From Candidatus Kerfeldbacteria bacterium (GTDB taxonomy: Bacteria; Patescibacteriota; Patescibacteriia; SBBC01; JACPUP01), in contig JACPUP010000068.1 in assembly GCA_016192205.1 (NCBI GenBank), positions 1 to 39,161 of the forward strand: 39,161 nucleotides of DNA, given 5' to 3'. Positions 17,247-23,902 of this stretch are shown here, one piece after another. Each line of letters begins with the position of its first letter. Position 1 is the stretch's first letter. Made by a program: the position numbers and the translations under genes. The notes below the pieces were generated by a model that was not told the origin of the DNA, did not search any database, and saw only the letters and a list, made by a program, of their open reading frames with translations.

Positions 17247-17327
17247 GAATCGTGAATCACGAATCGTGAATCGAGGAACGATGCCATGATCACAACCCAT
17301 GATTCTCTATTCTTTTATTCATGATTC
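17247..17327. repeat. Inverted GAAT-heptad element, copy 4
   Basis: The left arm is gaatcgt, gaatcac, gaatcgt, gaatcga, ggaacga in 7-nt phase. The right arm (17301-17327) is the complementary series gattctc, tattctt, ttattca, tgattca with a single 1-nt slip. It separates the convergent ends of the 83-aa gene and the DUF3467 gene, whose stop codon is at 17330, so it may act as a bidirectional 3'-end structure. Confidence 0.8.
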
Positions 17328-17329
17328 AT

Positions 17330-17614
17330 TTACCTTGCTTGAAACCCGACTTCAGCGCCTGGCGCTGACGCTTCCTCGATCTGGCCAAACTGCTTCTCGT
17401 ACTTGTCGAGGTTGTCTTTGAGCGCCGCGGCGATGCGCTTCAAGTGGCCTGGGCTCGTAATGACCCGCGCGGTCAGCAGGCCCTGGGGCGGGAACAAGTT
17501 CATGAAGTCCATCACGAACTCCTCCTTGGAGTGTTGGACCTGCATCATGTTCGCGTACGCACCGCGCATGGTTGCGTCGTCTGCCTTTATTTGGAGTTGC
17601 TGTGGTTGGTTCAT
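17330..17614 (-). CDS. DUF3467 family protein, 94 aa
   Basis: The sequence matches the DUF3467 pattern: GAYANMMQVQHSKEEFVMDFMNLFPPQGLLTARVITSPGHLKR-type core followed by a helical tail (AAALKDNLDKYEKQFG). I see no catalytic residues; the family is short, cytoplasmic and of unknown function. It is monocistronic here, flanked by heptad element copy 4 at its 3' end and the octad element at its 5' end. ATG 17614 is the only reasonable start; there is no clear Shine-Dalgarno. Confidence 0.88.
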   Translation of the reverse strand: MNQPQQLQIKADDATMRGAYANMMQVQHSKEEFVMDFMNLFPPQGLLTARVITSPGHLKRIAAALKDNLDKYEKQFGQIEEASAPGAEVGFQAR

Positions 17615-17630
17615 AGATAGATTCCTTTAT

Positions 17631-17727
17631 GAGGCTAGTAGGCTGTAGGCTTGTAGGCCGGTAGGTGAATGGTTTAATACGCATTTTTCGCCCTACTCGC
17701 CTACTATCCTACCTGCCTACTTCCTCG
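17631..17727. repeat. Inverted NNNGTAGG-octad element
   Basis: The left arm (17631-17669) carries four GTAGG cores spaced 7-8 nt apart. The right arm (about 17690-17727), read as reverse complement, carries four NNNGTAGG units at exactly 8-nt spacing. The loop is about 20 nt and AT-rich. The architecture equals that of the GAAT-heptad elements but with a different core and period. It lies in the 5' flank of the DUF3467 gene. Confidence 0.75.
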
Positions 17728-17781
17728 ACTGGCCTTGATTTGGACTTGGCGCTGCTGGGACTGTGGTGCGTTGCCGTTCAT

Positions 17782-17830
17782 AGGGAGAGGAAGTAAAGGG
17801 TGAGGGTTGAGGGGCTAGGTTCTAGTTCCT
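17782..17830. repeat. Single-armed AGGG-heptad array after dnaK
   Basis: From about 17796 the units aagggtg, agggttg, aggggct, aggttct, agttcct follow each other in 7-nt phase. The array stops 4 nt before the dnaK stop codon (dnaK is on the minus strand). No complementary second arm is seen nearby. Confidence 0.65.
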
Positions 17831-17833
17831 TCG

Positions 17834-19729
17834 TCATTTCTTCTCCTTGAACTCGGCATCAACCGAGCCCTTGTCATCGCCATCCTTCTTGCTCTTCTCG
17901 GCGTCTACGCCCGACGCCTTATGCCCTACGCCCTCTTGGTACATCGCACTCCCAATTTTCTGCATGGCCTCTGACAGCGCCTTGGACGCTGCCTCAATCG
18001 CGGCCTGGTCGTCTTTGCCAAGCACGCTCTTCAACGCCGTCACCTTGTCCTCGACCTCGCGCTTGACCTCGGGTTTCACCTTGTCGCCAGCGTCCTTCAA
18101 GGCTTTTTCAGCTGTGTACGCGAGCGTTTCGCCCAAGTTGCGGGCTTCGATGAGCGACTTTTTCTTCTCGTCCTCGGCCTGGTGGAGCTCGGCTTCCTTC
18201 TGCATCTTCTCCACCTCTTCTTTGCTCAAGCCGGACGAGGCGGTGATGCGGATGGACTGCTCCTTGTTCGTGGCCTTGTCTTTGGCCTTCACGTCTAGGA
18301 TGCCGTTGGCGTCAATGTCGAAGCTCACCTCGACCTGCGGCACGCCCCGGGGTGCGGGCGGAATCCCGTCAAGGATAAACCGGCCGAGCGTCTTGTTGTC
18401 GGAGGCCAAAGGCCGCTCGCCCTGGAGCACGTGGATTTCGACTGACGTCTGGTTGTCGGCTGCGGTGGAGAACGTCTGGGATTTGGACGTGGGAATCGTG
18501 GTGTTGCGCTCGATGAGCGGGGTAGACACGCCGCCCAAAGTCTCAAGCCCGAGCGTCAACGGTGTCACGTCAAGCAACAGCACGTCTTTGACGTCGCCTT
18601 GGAGCACGCCCGCTTGGACGGCCGCGCCGACCGCCACGACCTCGTCAGGGTTCACGGACACGTTCGGCTTCTGGCCGAAGAATTTCTCGACCGTCTCAAT
18701 CACTTTCGGCATGCGCGTCATGCCGCCCACGAGCACGACTTCGTTCACGTCCGAGGCCGAGAGTTTGGCATCGTCGAGCGCCTGCTTGACTGGCCCGAGC
18801 GTTTTTTCAATTAAGTCGCCGACCAGCTCCTCAAGCTTGGCGCGCGTCAATTTCATCACCAAATGTTTTGGTCCGCCCTCGCCCGAGGTGATGAACGGCT
18901 GGTTGATTTCGGTCTCGGAAGCCGAGGACAGTTCGATCTTCGCTTTCTCGGCCGCCTCTTTGAGTCGCTGCAAGGCCAGCTGGTCTTTGGCCAGGTCAAT
19001 CCCCTCTTGCTTTTTGAACTCGGCCAATATCCAGTGGATGAGCACCTGGTCAAAATCGTCGCCGCCCAAGTGCGTGTCGCCATTGGTGGATTTGACCTCG
19101 ACCGTGTCGGCCGACACCTCGAGGATGGAGATGTCGAACGTGCCGCCGCCCAAGTCATAGACGGCAATCTTCTCGTCCTTCTTCTGGTTGAAGCCGTAGG
19201 CCAGCGCCGCGGCCGTTGGCTCGTTGATGATGCGTTTGACGTCGAACCCGGCGATCTTCCCCGCGTCCTTCGTGGCTTGGCGCTGCGAGTCGTCGAAGTA
19301 CGCCGGCACGGTAATGACCGCTTCGGTGATTTTCTCGCCGAGCTTGGCCTCGGCGTCGGCCTTCAATTTGGCCAAAATCATCGCCGACACCTCCTGCGGA
19401 GTGTACTCATTGTCGCCCATTTTCACTTTCACGCCTTCGCCCGCGTGGACAATTTCGTAGGGCAGGGTTTTGACGTCGCGCTGGACTTCGGCGTCGTCCC
19501 AGCGCCGGCCAATGAGCCGTTTGACGGAGAAAATGGTGTTTTTCGGGTTGGTGACGGCCTGGCGCTTGGCCAACAGCCCGACCAGCCGTTCGCCGCTTTT
19601 CGAGATGGCGACGATGGACGGGGTGGTGCGGTTGCCTTCTGCGTTTTCCAGCACTTTGGGCTCGCCGCCTTCAATGACAGCCATGGCCGAGTTGGTGGTG
19701 CCGAGGTCAATGCCGAGGATCTTGCTCAT
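17834..19729 (-). CDS. dnaK: Chaperone DnaK (Hsp70)
   Basis: This ATP-dependent chaperone has the signature GIDLGTTNSAMAV at the N-terminus, the phosphate-2 motif IAVYDLGGGTFDISIL, and VVLVGGMTRMPKV. The substrate-binding domain follows (DVTPLTLGLETLGG, then the beta-sandwich), with a lid ending in a charged tail (KSKKDGDDKGSVDAEFKEKK). The length of 631 aa is normal. The start is ATG 19729, with AGGAAGG about 14 nt upstream. It is the last gene of the CIRCE-controlled operon hrcA-grpE-hsp20-zinc ribbon-dnaK. Confidence 0.98.
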   Translation of the reverse strand: MSKILGIDLGTTNSAMAVIEGGEPKVLENAEGNRTTPSIVAISKSGERLVGLLAKRQAVTNPKNTIFSVKRLIGRRWDDAEVQRDVKTLPYEIVHAGEGVKVKMGDNEYTPQEVSAMILAKLKADAEAKLGEKITEAVITVPAYFDDSQRQATKDAGKIAGFDVKRIINEPTAAALAYGFNQKKDEKIAVYDLGGGTFDISILEVSADTVEVKSTNGDTHLGGDDFDQVLIHWILAEFKKQEGIDLAKDQLALQRLKEAAEKAKIELSSASETEINQPFITSGEGGPKHLVMKLTRAKLEELVGDLIEKTLGPVKQALDDAKLSASDVNEVVLVGGMTRMPKVIETVEKFFGQKPNVSVNPDEVVAVGAAVQAGVLQGDVKDVLLLDVTPLTLGLETLGGVSTPLIERNTTIPTSKSQTFSTAADNQTSVEIHVLQGERPLASDNKTLGRFILDGIPPAPRGVPQVEVSFDIDANGILDVKAKDKATNKEQSIRITASSGLSKEEVEKMQKEAELHQAEDEKKKSLIEARNLGETLAYTAEKALKDAGDKVKPEVKREVEDKVTALKSVLGKDDQAAIEAASKALSEAMQKIGSAMYQEGVGHKASGVDAEKSKKDGDDKGSVDAEFKEKK

Positions 19730-19758
19730 AACGTTCGGGTGATTCCTTCCTAAGCGAG

Positions 19759-20145
19759 CTAGGTGCTAATGAGGTCGAGGGCGTACGCGTCTTCGCGGTC
19801 GAGCGCGGTGTGGAGGTCAAGGACGTCATCGCCGGTGACGGTCCGCCGCGAGTCCTCGTCGAGCACCTCGTCGCTGCCCAGGTCCGTGAGGAGGCCGGTG
19901 GCCGACAAGCCCAGGGGCGAAATGGTGAGGATGGACAGGATGGCCCCGCCGCAGTGGTGGCAATCGATGTACGTCAGGATTTCCTGCTCCCGCTCGCCCA
20001 GGATTTTCAGCCGGCGGAAGTCGTAGTTGTGGCTGCAAATGGGGCAGCGGCCGTCCAGCCGGATGCTCGGCCGCCGGCCATTGCCGTTGCCGCCGCTAAA
20101 GCCTCCGAAGCGATTGTTGAAGTTGTTGTTGAAGCTCTTGGCCAT
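19759..20145 (-). CDS. Zinc-ribbon protein in the heat-shock operon, 128 aa
   Basis: After an Asn/Gly/Phe-rich N-terminus (SFNNNFNNRFGGFSGGNGNG) there is a four-Cys zinc ribbon: CPIC and CHHC separated by about 28 residues. The remainder (ILTISPLGLSATGLLTDLGSDEVL) is a hydrophobic/acidic segment. No named family recognised. ATG 20145 is used; a GTG at 20175 would add 10 residues. Its position between hsp20 and dnaK implies co-regulation by HrcA. A small chaperone-associated role is inference; a nucleic-acid- or ribosome-binding role is the main alternative. Confidence 0.78.
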   Translation of the reverse strand: MAKSFNNNFNNRFGGFSGGNGNGRRPSIRLDGRCPICSHNYDFRRLKILGEREQEILTYIDCHHCGGAILSILTISPLGLSATGLLTDLGSDEVLDEDSRRTVTGDDVLDLHTALDREDAYALDLIST

Positions 20146-20201
20146 TGGTGATGGGGAGTTCGTAGTCCGGAGCACGTCGTGCGTAGCCGGTCGTTACCAT
20201 C

Positions 20202-20615
20202 TTACGACTTTTTCACCGTTACCGCGATCTTCTTCGGCTTGGCCTCCTCGGCCTTGGGGACGGTAATCTTCAACACGCCTTTGTCAAACGTGGCCTCGGC
20301 CGCGTCGCCCTTGACGGCCTTGGGCAAGGCCACGGACCGGTAGAACGAGCCGCTGCGCACTTCCCTGCGGTAGTAGTGCTTGTCGTCAACCTCGGACGTA
20401 CGCTCGGTCGAGCCGGAGAACGTCAGGACATTATCCTCAATCTCGATGGTGACCTTGTTCGGGTCAACGCCGGCGAGCGGAGTCTCGACAATGACGTGGT
20501 GCTCGTCCTCGTAGACATCAAGCGCCGGGGCGAAATCGCGGTCGCCAGAAAACATCGGGGGTCCGAACTCGTCATCAAACCAGGGTCGCATCGGATGCCA
20601 TTTGATCATTCGCAT
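20202..20615 (-). CDS. Hsp20/alpha-crystallin small heat-shock protein
   Basis: This ATP-independent holdase has the alpha-crystallin domain DVYEDEHHVIVETPLAGVDP through YYRREVRSGSFYRSVALP to FDKGVLKITVPKAE, with the conserved GVL motif. The short N-terminal arm is rich in Trp/Phe (IKWHPMRPWFDDE). At 137 aa it is typical. The C-terminal tail KKIAVTVKKS contains an I-x-V motif used for oligomerisation. ATG 20615 has GGAGACG upstream. It lies 17 nt after grpE. Confidence 0.95.
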   Translation of the reverse strand: MRMIKWHPMRPWFDDEFGPPMFSGDRDFAPALDVYEDEHHVIVETPLAGVDPNKVTIEIEDNVLTFSGSTERTSEVDDKHYYRREVRSGSFYRSVALPKAVKGDAAEATFDKGVLKITVPKAEEAKPKKIAVTVKKS

Positions 20616-20632
20616 ACTTCGTCTCCGTATCG

Positions 20633-21160
20633 TTAGTGGTGATCTGACGGTTGTTCGTTGCTGCTGACTTTCACCTTCGCGGGGACTATCACGGTGCCGT
20701 GCAGCGTGAAGCCAGTGGCGACTTCTTCGAGCACCTGATTGTCTGGCGCGCCGTCGCGGTGCTCGCGGGCAACGGCGTCGTGGAGGGTCGGGTCAAAGGG
20801 CTGGCCCACAGTCGGAATTTCCTCAATGCCCAGCCGCTGGAGAAACCTTTGGAGCTCGGTGGAGATGTGCCGGACGCCCGTCATCCACTGGTGGCCAGCA
20901 AGGTGCAGGGGGACCTGCTGGGTGGCACGCTTCAGGTGCTCGTAGATGGGGAGCAGTTCAACGAGCAGGGCGGCGTTGGCGAACTTGCCGATCTCCTCTC
21001 TGTCCTTCTCCAGTTGCTTTTTCAAGTTGCTGTAGTCGGCCTTGGCCCGCTGCCAGCCTTTCAAATACTCGTCGGCTTTCTGTCGCAGCTGGACGAGCTC
21101 CTCCGGCGCCCCCTGATTCCCAACTCGCGATTCGTTATTCCTCTTCTCTTCCATGTTCAT
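20633..21160 (-). CDS. grpE: Nucleotide-exchange factor GrpE
   Basis: This protein releases ADP from DnaK. A long coiled-coil helix (LRQKADEYLKGWQRAKADYSNLKKQLEK) is followed by the beta-domain, with FDPTLHDAVAREH and the C-terminal GFTLHGTVIVPAKVKVS. Length is 175 aa. ATG 21160 overlaps the hrcA stop as ATGA, which decides the start; the longer reading to 21295 is only a shadow of hrcA. The first residues (RNNESRVGNQG) are encoded by four GAATNNN heptads, so the variable N-terminal arm seems to derive from the intergenic repeat family. Confidence 0.95.
   Translation of the reverse strand: MNMEEKRNNESRVGNQGAPEELVQLRQKADEYLKGWQRAKADYSNLKKQLEKDREEIGKFANAALLVELLPIYEHLKRATQQVPLHLAGHQWMTGVRHISTELQRFLQRLGIEEIPTVGQPFDPTLHDAVAREHRDGAPDNQVLEEVATGFTLHGTVIVPAKVKVSSNEQPSDHH
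21113..21140 (-). repeat. GAAT-heptad array inside grpE
   Basis: On the minus strand the units gaataac, gaatcgc, gagttgg and gaatcag follow in strict 7-nt phase within the first 17 codons of grpE. They match the heptads of the intergenic elements but have no complementary arm. Confidence 0.65.
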
Positions 21161-21879
21161 ACAGTTTTCAGCAGCTGCGTTGCATAGCGCAACAGCGGCA
21201 GATGGTTCGCGTAATCTTGGCGCACGGGGCCGAGCACGGCCATCATCCCAGGTTCGTGGCGCGGCAGCACGTACTGGGTGACGAGGAGACTGCACGAGTC
21301 GCCTAAGGGATTGTCACGGCCCAAGAGCACGTCAATGCGGTCGCGGGCGGTGTCGTACAAATCACCAACGAGCTCATCGAGACGGTCGACGAGTGCCGAA
21401 ATCGCCACCACGCTCCGCACCTCGCTGAACTCCGGCTGACTGAAAAGGTGCGACAGGCCCGTGTAGTAGACGTCCTGGCGGGACAGGCCGACGATGACAG
21501 CCTCGTCGAACACCTCGGCCAGCTGCTTGGCGAACACACGAACCAAGCGGTCGGGATCGCGGCGACTAGCGTCAAGCGCGGTCTGGAGCTGCTCGACGGC
21601 CGGGTGTACGGGCTCAGCCGTATCTTCAAGGTTGGTCAGGAGTTCATCAACGTACAAACGCCAGGCCGCTTGGCTGGGGATGCGGCCGGCTGACGTGTAG
21701 GGCTGCTCCAGGTAGCCGGCCTGCTCGAGCTCCAGCAGCTCGTTGCGGATGGTGGCCGGTGAAACGTCCAAACCGCGCTTCCCTACCAGGGCCTGTGAGG
21801 CCACGGGCGTGGCGGTGAGGACATACTCCCGTATGAGCGAGGTGAGCAGGGTGTGTTGGCGCTCGTTGAGGCTTTCCAT
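21157..21879 (-). CDS. hrcA: Heat-inducible transcription repressor HrcA (short form)
   Basis: HrcA represses the chaperone operon by binding CIRCE. The N-terminal winged helix is clear (LNERQHTLLTSLIREYVLTATPVASQALV, then SPATIRNELLELEQAGYLEQPYTSAGRIPS). The C-terminal GAF-like part has LGRDNPLGDSCSLLVTQYV and VLGPVRQDYANHLPLL. At 240 aa it is about 100 residues shorter than the B. subtilis protein; the central dimerisation insert seems to be missing while both ends are intact. The CIRCE operator starts 5 nt upstream of the ATG, so repression is autoregulatory. Confidence 0.95.
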   Translation of the reverse strand: MESLNERQHTLLTSLIREYVLTATPVASQALVGKRGLDVSPATIRNELLELEQAGYLEQPYTSAGRIPSQAAWRLYVDELLTNLEDTAEPVHPAVEQLQTALDASRRDPDRLVRVFAKQLAEVFDEAVIVGLSRQDVYYTGLSHLFSQPEFSEVRSVVAISALVDRLDELVGDLYDTARDRIDVLLGRDNPLGDSCSLLVTQYVLPRHEPGMMAVLGPVRQDYANHLPLLRYATQLLKTV

Positions 21880-21883
21880 GGCA

Positions 21884-21910
21884 TTAGCAGTCTAGCATGG
21901 AGACTGCTAA
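21884..21910 (-). promoter_or_regulatory. CIRCE operator
   Basis: A perfect dyad TTAGCAGTC-N9-GACTGCTAA lies between the hrcA promoter and its ATG. The canonical CIRCE is TTAGCACTC-N9-GAGTGCTAA; here one symmetric base differs in each arm and the 9-nt spacer is kept. The operator spans the predicted transcription start, suited to repression by HrcA. Confidence 0.95.
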
Positions 21911-21914
21911 TGCC

Positions 21915-21943
21915 ACAATACCCTAGCGGATTTTGGGGGTCAA
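21915..21943 (-). promoter_or_regulatory. Heat-shock operon promoter
   Basis: TTGACC (21943-21938), a 17-nt spacer and TATTGT (21920-21915) on the minus strand. Transcription should start about at the outer edge of CIRCE, giving a leader of about 30 nt that consists almost entirely of the operator. Confidence 0.8.
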
Positions 21944-21973
21944 CCCCTGTTTGGTGACTGCTGCGCAGGCAGT

Positions 21974-22083
21974 GGTTTTTTGGCAACCCCGCTCTACGGC
22001 GGGGTAGGCCCGTACCCTAACCCTTCAGTCCACGGATGAGCGCCCTACCGGCAGGCTGCGGGATTCGCTTTCAGCTCATCCCT
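21974..22083 (+). repeat. Dispersed intergenic repeat, copy A
   Basis: Shared blocks with copy B at 36395-36525 (opposite strand) occur in the same order: GGTTTTTTGG; a hairpin ACCCCGC-N6-GCGGGGT; TAGGC(C)CGTACCC.AACCC; and CGGGATTCGCTTNNGCTCA.CC. Copy A lies upstream of the heat-shock promoter, in the opposite orientation to both flanking genes. A short hairpin (ACTGC/GCAGT, 21957-21973) precedes the T6 run, so its plus strand could act as a terminator. No ORF is supported. Confidence 0.7.
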
Positions 22084-22152
22084 CCGCCGGGTGGCAGCGC
22101 TTGTTGGTGTTTGTTGTTTTTTCCCGTGCGCAGCCGGAGGCGGTGCCTCAGT

Positions 22153-22194
22153 TTACTCACCCTACTCCCTACTCTCTACTCCCTACTCACCACC
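22153..22194 (-). repeat. CCCTACT-heptad array at the 3' end of the glycosyltransferase gene
   Basis: Plus-strand units ttactca, ccctact, ccctact, ctctact, ccctact, caccacc run in exact 7-nt phase. The array covers the glycosyltransferase stop codon (22176-22178) and encodes its last residues (VVSRE). No opposing arm is visible. Confidence 0.75.
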
Positions 22195-23303
22195 CGCTCA
22201 AAGACCGCCTCTAGCTTGTCGACGACGCGTTCCCACGCGTACAGCTGGGCGGTCTCCAGGCCGCGGCTCGCAATGCGCTGGCGGAGGGCCGGATCTTCGT
22301 AGAGCCGGACAATGGCGTCGGCAAGAGCGAGCGAATCGCGCGGCGGCACGAGGAGCGCGTCCCGTTCGTGCTCGACGACCGTCTTGTAGCCCGGAATATC
22401 CGAGGCGACGAGCGCTTTGCCGGACGCCAACGCCTCGACCAGGACGATACCAAAGCTCTCGCCCCCGGTGGCTGGTGCCACCACGACGTCGGCTGTGGCA
22501 CAGTAGCGCGGCAAGTCTTCGGCCGAGACGTACCCGACAAAATCCACGCGTGGCCGGAACACGTCCGGGAGGTAACGCTGGTAGTAGGGGTGGAGAATGC
22601 CGCCGCCGACCACGATGAGCCTCGCCGTCGGAACCCGACGGTACACCTCGGGAAACGCGCGCAACAGGTACTTAATCCCCTTGCGCGGGTCCATCCGGCC
22701 GACAAACACCACGTTGAATGCGTCGCGGCTGTACCGTTCCATGGGCTTTCCCTGCGGGGAAAACCGGTGGACGTCCACGCCGTTCGGGACGATGTCGTAC
22801 GCGCCAGGAAAGTACGAGTTGATGAACGACAGCGCTGCCGTCGAGACCACGGTGCGTGCTTTGAGCCGCGCGAAATACTGTTCGAAACGGCGGTGGAACC
22901 GATCATACCAAAACACACGCTGTTTGCCTTCGACATAGGTATGGAACGTGCCGACGAGCGGTGCGCGAAGCGTCCTCGCAGCAATCATGGGCAGGACGGG
23001 CTCCAGCGGCGAGTGGATTTGAACGACCTCGAACCGTGCTTCACGTTCGACGGCGCGCAGGTGATTGGCAAGCTGCCACCCAATCGTTATATTGACGAAC
23101 GCGCCGTTGCGGCCGGGCAAGGCAATGTTCTTGCCAATGCGCCGTACGTCCAAACCGCGGTTGTTGTCGAACGGGGTATACCGCGACGTTATGACCGTAA
23201 CGTCGTGCCCGCGCCGCTGCAGCTCCAACGCCGAATTGAGCGCGTTCTCGGACACGCCCCCTCGCGCAGGATAAAAATCCTGTGAGACGATGCCAATCCT
23301 CAT
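22176..23303 (-). CDS. GT4-family glycosyltransferase (PimA-like)
   Basis: This GT-B fold enzyme transfers a sugar from a nucleotide sugar to an acceptor, often a lipid or polysaccharide at the inner membrane face. The N-terminus is typical (GIVSQDFYPARGGVSENALNSA), with the acceptor-side PNGVDVHRFSP and the donor-binding VFVGRMDPRKGIKYLLRAF. The catalytic EX7E motif is GESFGIVLVEA, followed by ASGKALVASDIPGYKTVV. The sequence resembles phosphatidylinositol mannosyltransferases, but the substrate cannot be decided. At 375 aa it is complete. ATG 23303 lies 30 nt after the upstream stop, so it probably shares a transcript with the DUF4352-like gene. Confidence 0.93.
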   Translation of the reverse strand: MRIGIVSQDFYPARGGVSENALNSALELQRRGHDVTVITSRYTPFDNNRGLDVRRIGKNIALPGRNGAFVNITIGWQLANHLRAVEREARFEVVQIHSPLEPVLPMIAARTLRAPLVGTFHTYVEGKQRVFWYDRFHRRFEQYFARLKARTVVSTAALSFINSYFPGAYDIVPNGVDVHRFSPQGKPMERYSRDAFNVVFVGRMDPRKGIKYLLRAFPEVYRRVPTARLIVVGGGILHPYYQRYLPDVFRPRVDFVGYVSAEDLPRYCATADVVVAPATGGESFGIVLVEALASGKALVASDIPGYKTVVEHERDALLVPPRDSLALADAIVRLYEDPALRQRIASRGLETAQLYAWERVVDKLEAVFERVVSRE

Positions 23304-23333
23304 ACGCGCACCACTGGCCAGATCCGGAAACCT

Positions 23334-23876
23334 TCAAAAACCGAGGTCTAACGTCGCTTCCTGGTCTGATGACGAAAACACCAACCGGAAATTGTGCTCA
23401 TCATTGCCAACCGTAAACCACAAATAGCCGGAATCGGTGTTCGCGCCGGCGCCGATAATTTTCACTTCCCGGAGCGTCGCTCCCGCGCCAGTCGACGACA
23501 CCAGCTTCACGTCATGACTCACCCACTCGCTCGGGTCAGGCTCGCTCTCGCTCAAGGGCGCGACGAACAGCACCACGTACTTCTGACCCTCGTCGGCCGT
23601 TTGCTGGTGGAACGTATCGAGCTCGCCGGCGGTCGTCAGCTGGAAATCCACGCCGCGGTAACTGACGCGCTTGTCAAGGGCAATCCCTCCCTTTTCTTCT
23701 TGGGTGATGATGCGGCGGACGAGCTCCGTACTCGTATTCTCATTCGGTGCGGCCGTCTCGACGGTCCCGTCGGACGTGGCCCTGTTCTCCTTCGACCCAA
23801 CAATCATATAGGTGACCGCGGCCGCAACGACCAAGAGAACGAGGAGCATGATGGCGAGAATAAGTGCTCGGTTCAT
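23334..23876 (-). CDS. Membrane-anchored DUF4352-like extracytoplasmic protein
   Basis: An N-terminal signal anchor (LILAIMLLVLLVVAAAVTYMI) is followed by a Thr/Asn/Glu-rich linker. A beta-sandwich-like domain follows (VDFQLTTAGELDTF... YVVLFVAPL... SGYLWFTVGNDEHNFRLVF), which fits the DUF4352/immunoprotective-extracellular pattern. That assignment is tentative. At 180 aa it has no lipobox and no Cys. ATG 23876 has GGAGG about 10 nt upstream and a TATACT box (23908-23903) about 26 nt upstream. It is the likely first gene of a transcript with the glycosyltransferase. Confidence 0.78.
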   Translation of the reverse strand: MNRALILAIMLLVLLVVAAAVTYMIVGSKENRATSDGTVETAAPNENTSTELVRRIITQEEKGGIALDKRVSYRGVDFQLTTAGELDTFHQQTADEGQKYVVLFVAPLSESEPDPSEWVSHDVKLVSSTGAGATLREVKIIGAGANTDSGYLWFTVGNDEHNFRLVFSSSDQEATLDLGF

Positions 23877-23902
23877 AGGATGTTTTCCTCCAACCTTCTT
23901 CG

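Noticed and set aside
14646..17830. CRISPR array
   Set aside because: Phased repeats are 7-8 nt with no spacers of 25-40 nt and no cas genes nearby.
17847..19160. 437-aa plus-strand open frame opposite dnaK
   Set aside because: Low-complexity Ser/Thr-rich translation antisense to a clear dnaK gene; no start signal.
21161..21295. N-terminal extension of grpE
   Set aside because: It overlaps hrcA entirely and its residues are a frame shadow of hrcA; the ATGA overlap at 21160 explains the start.
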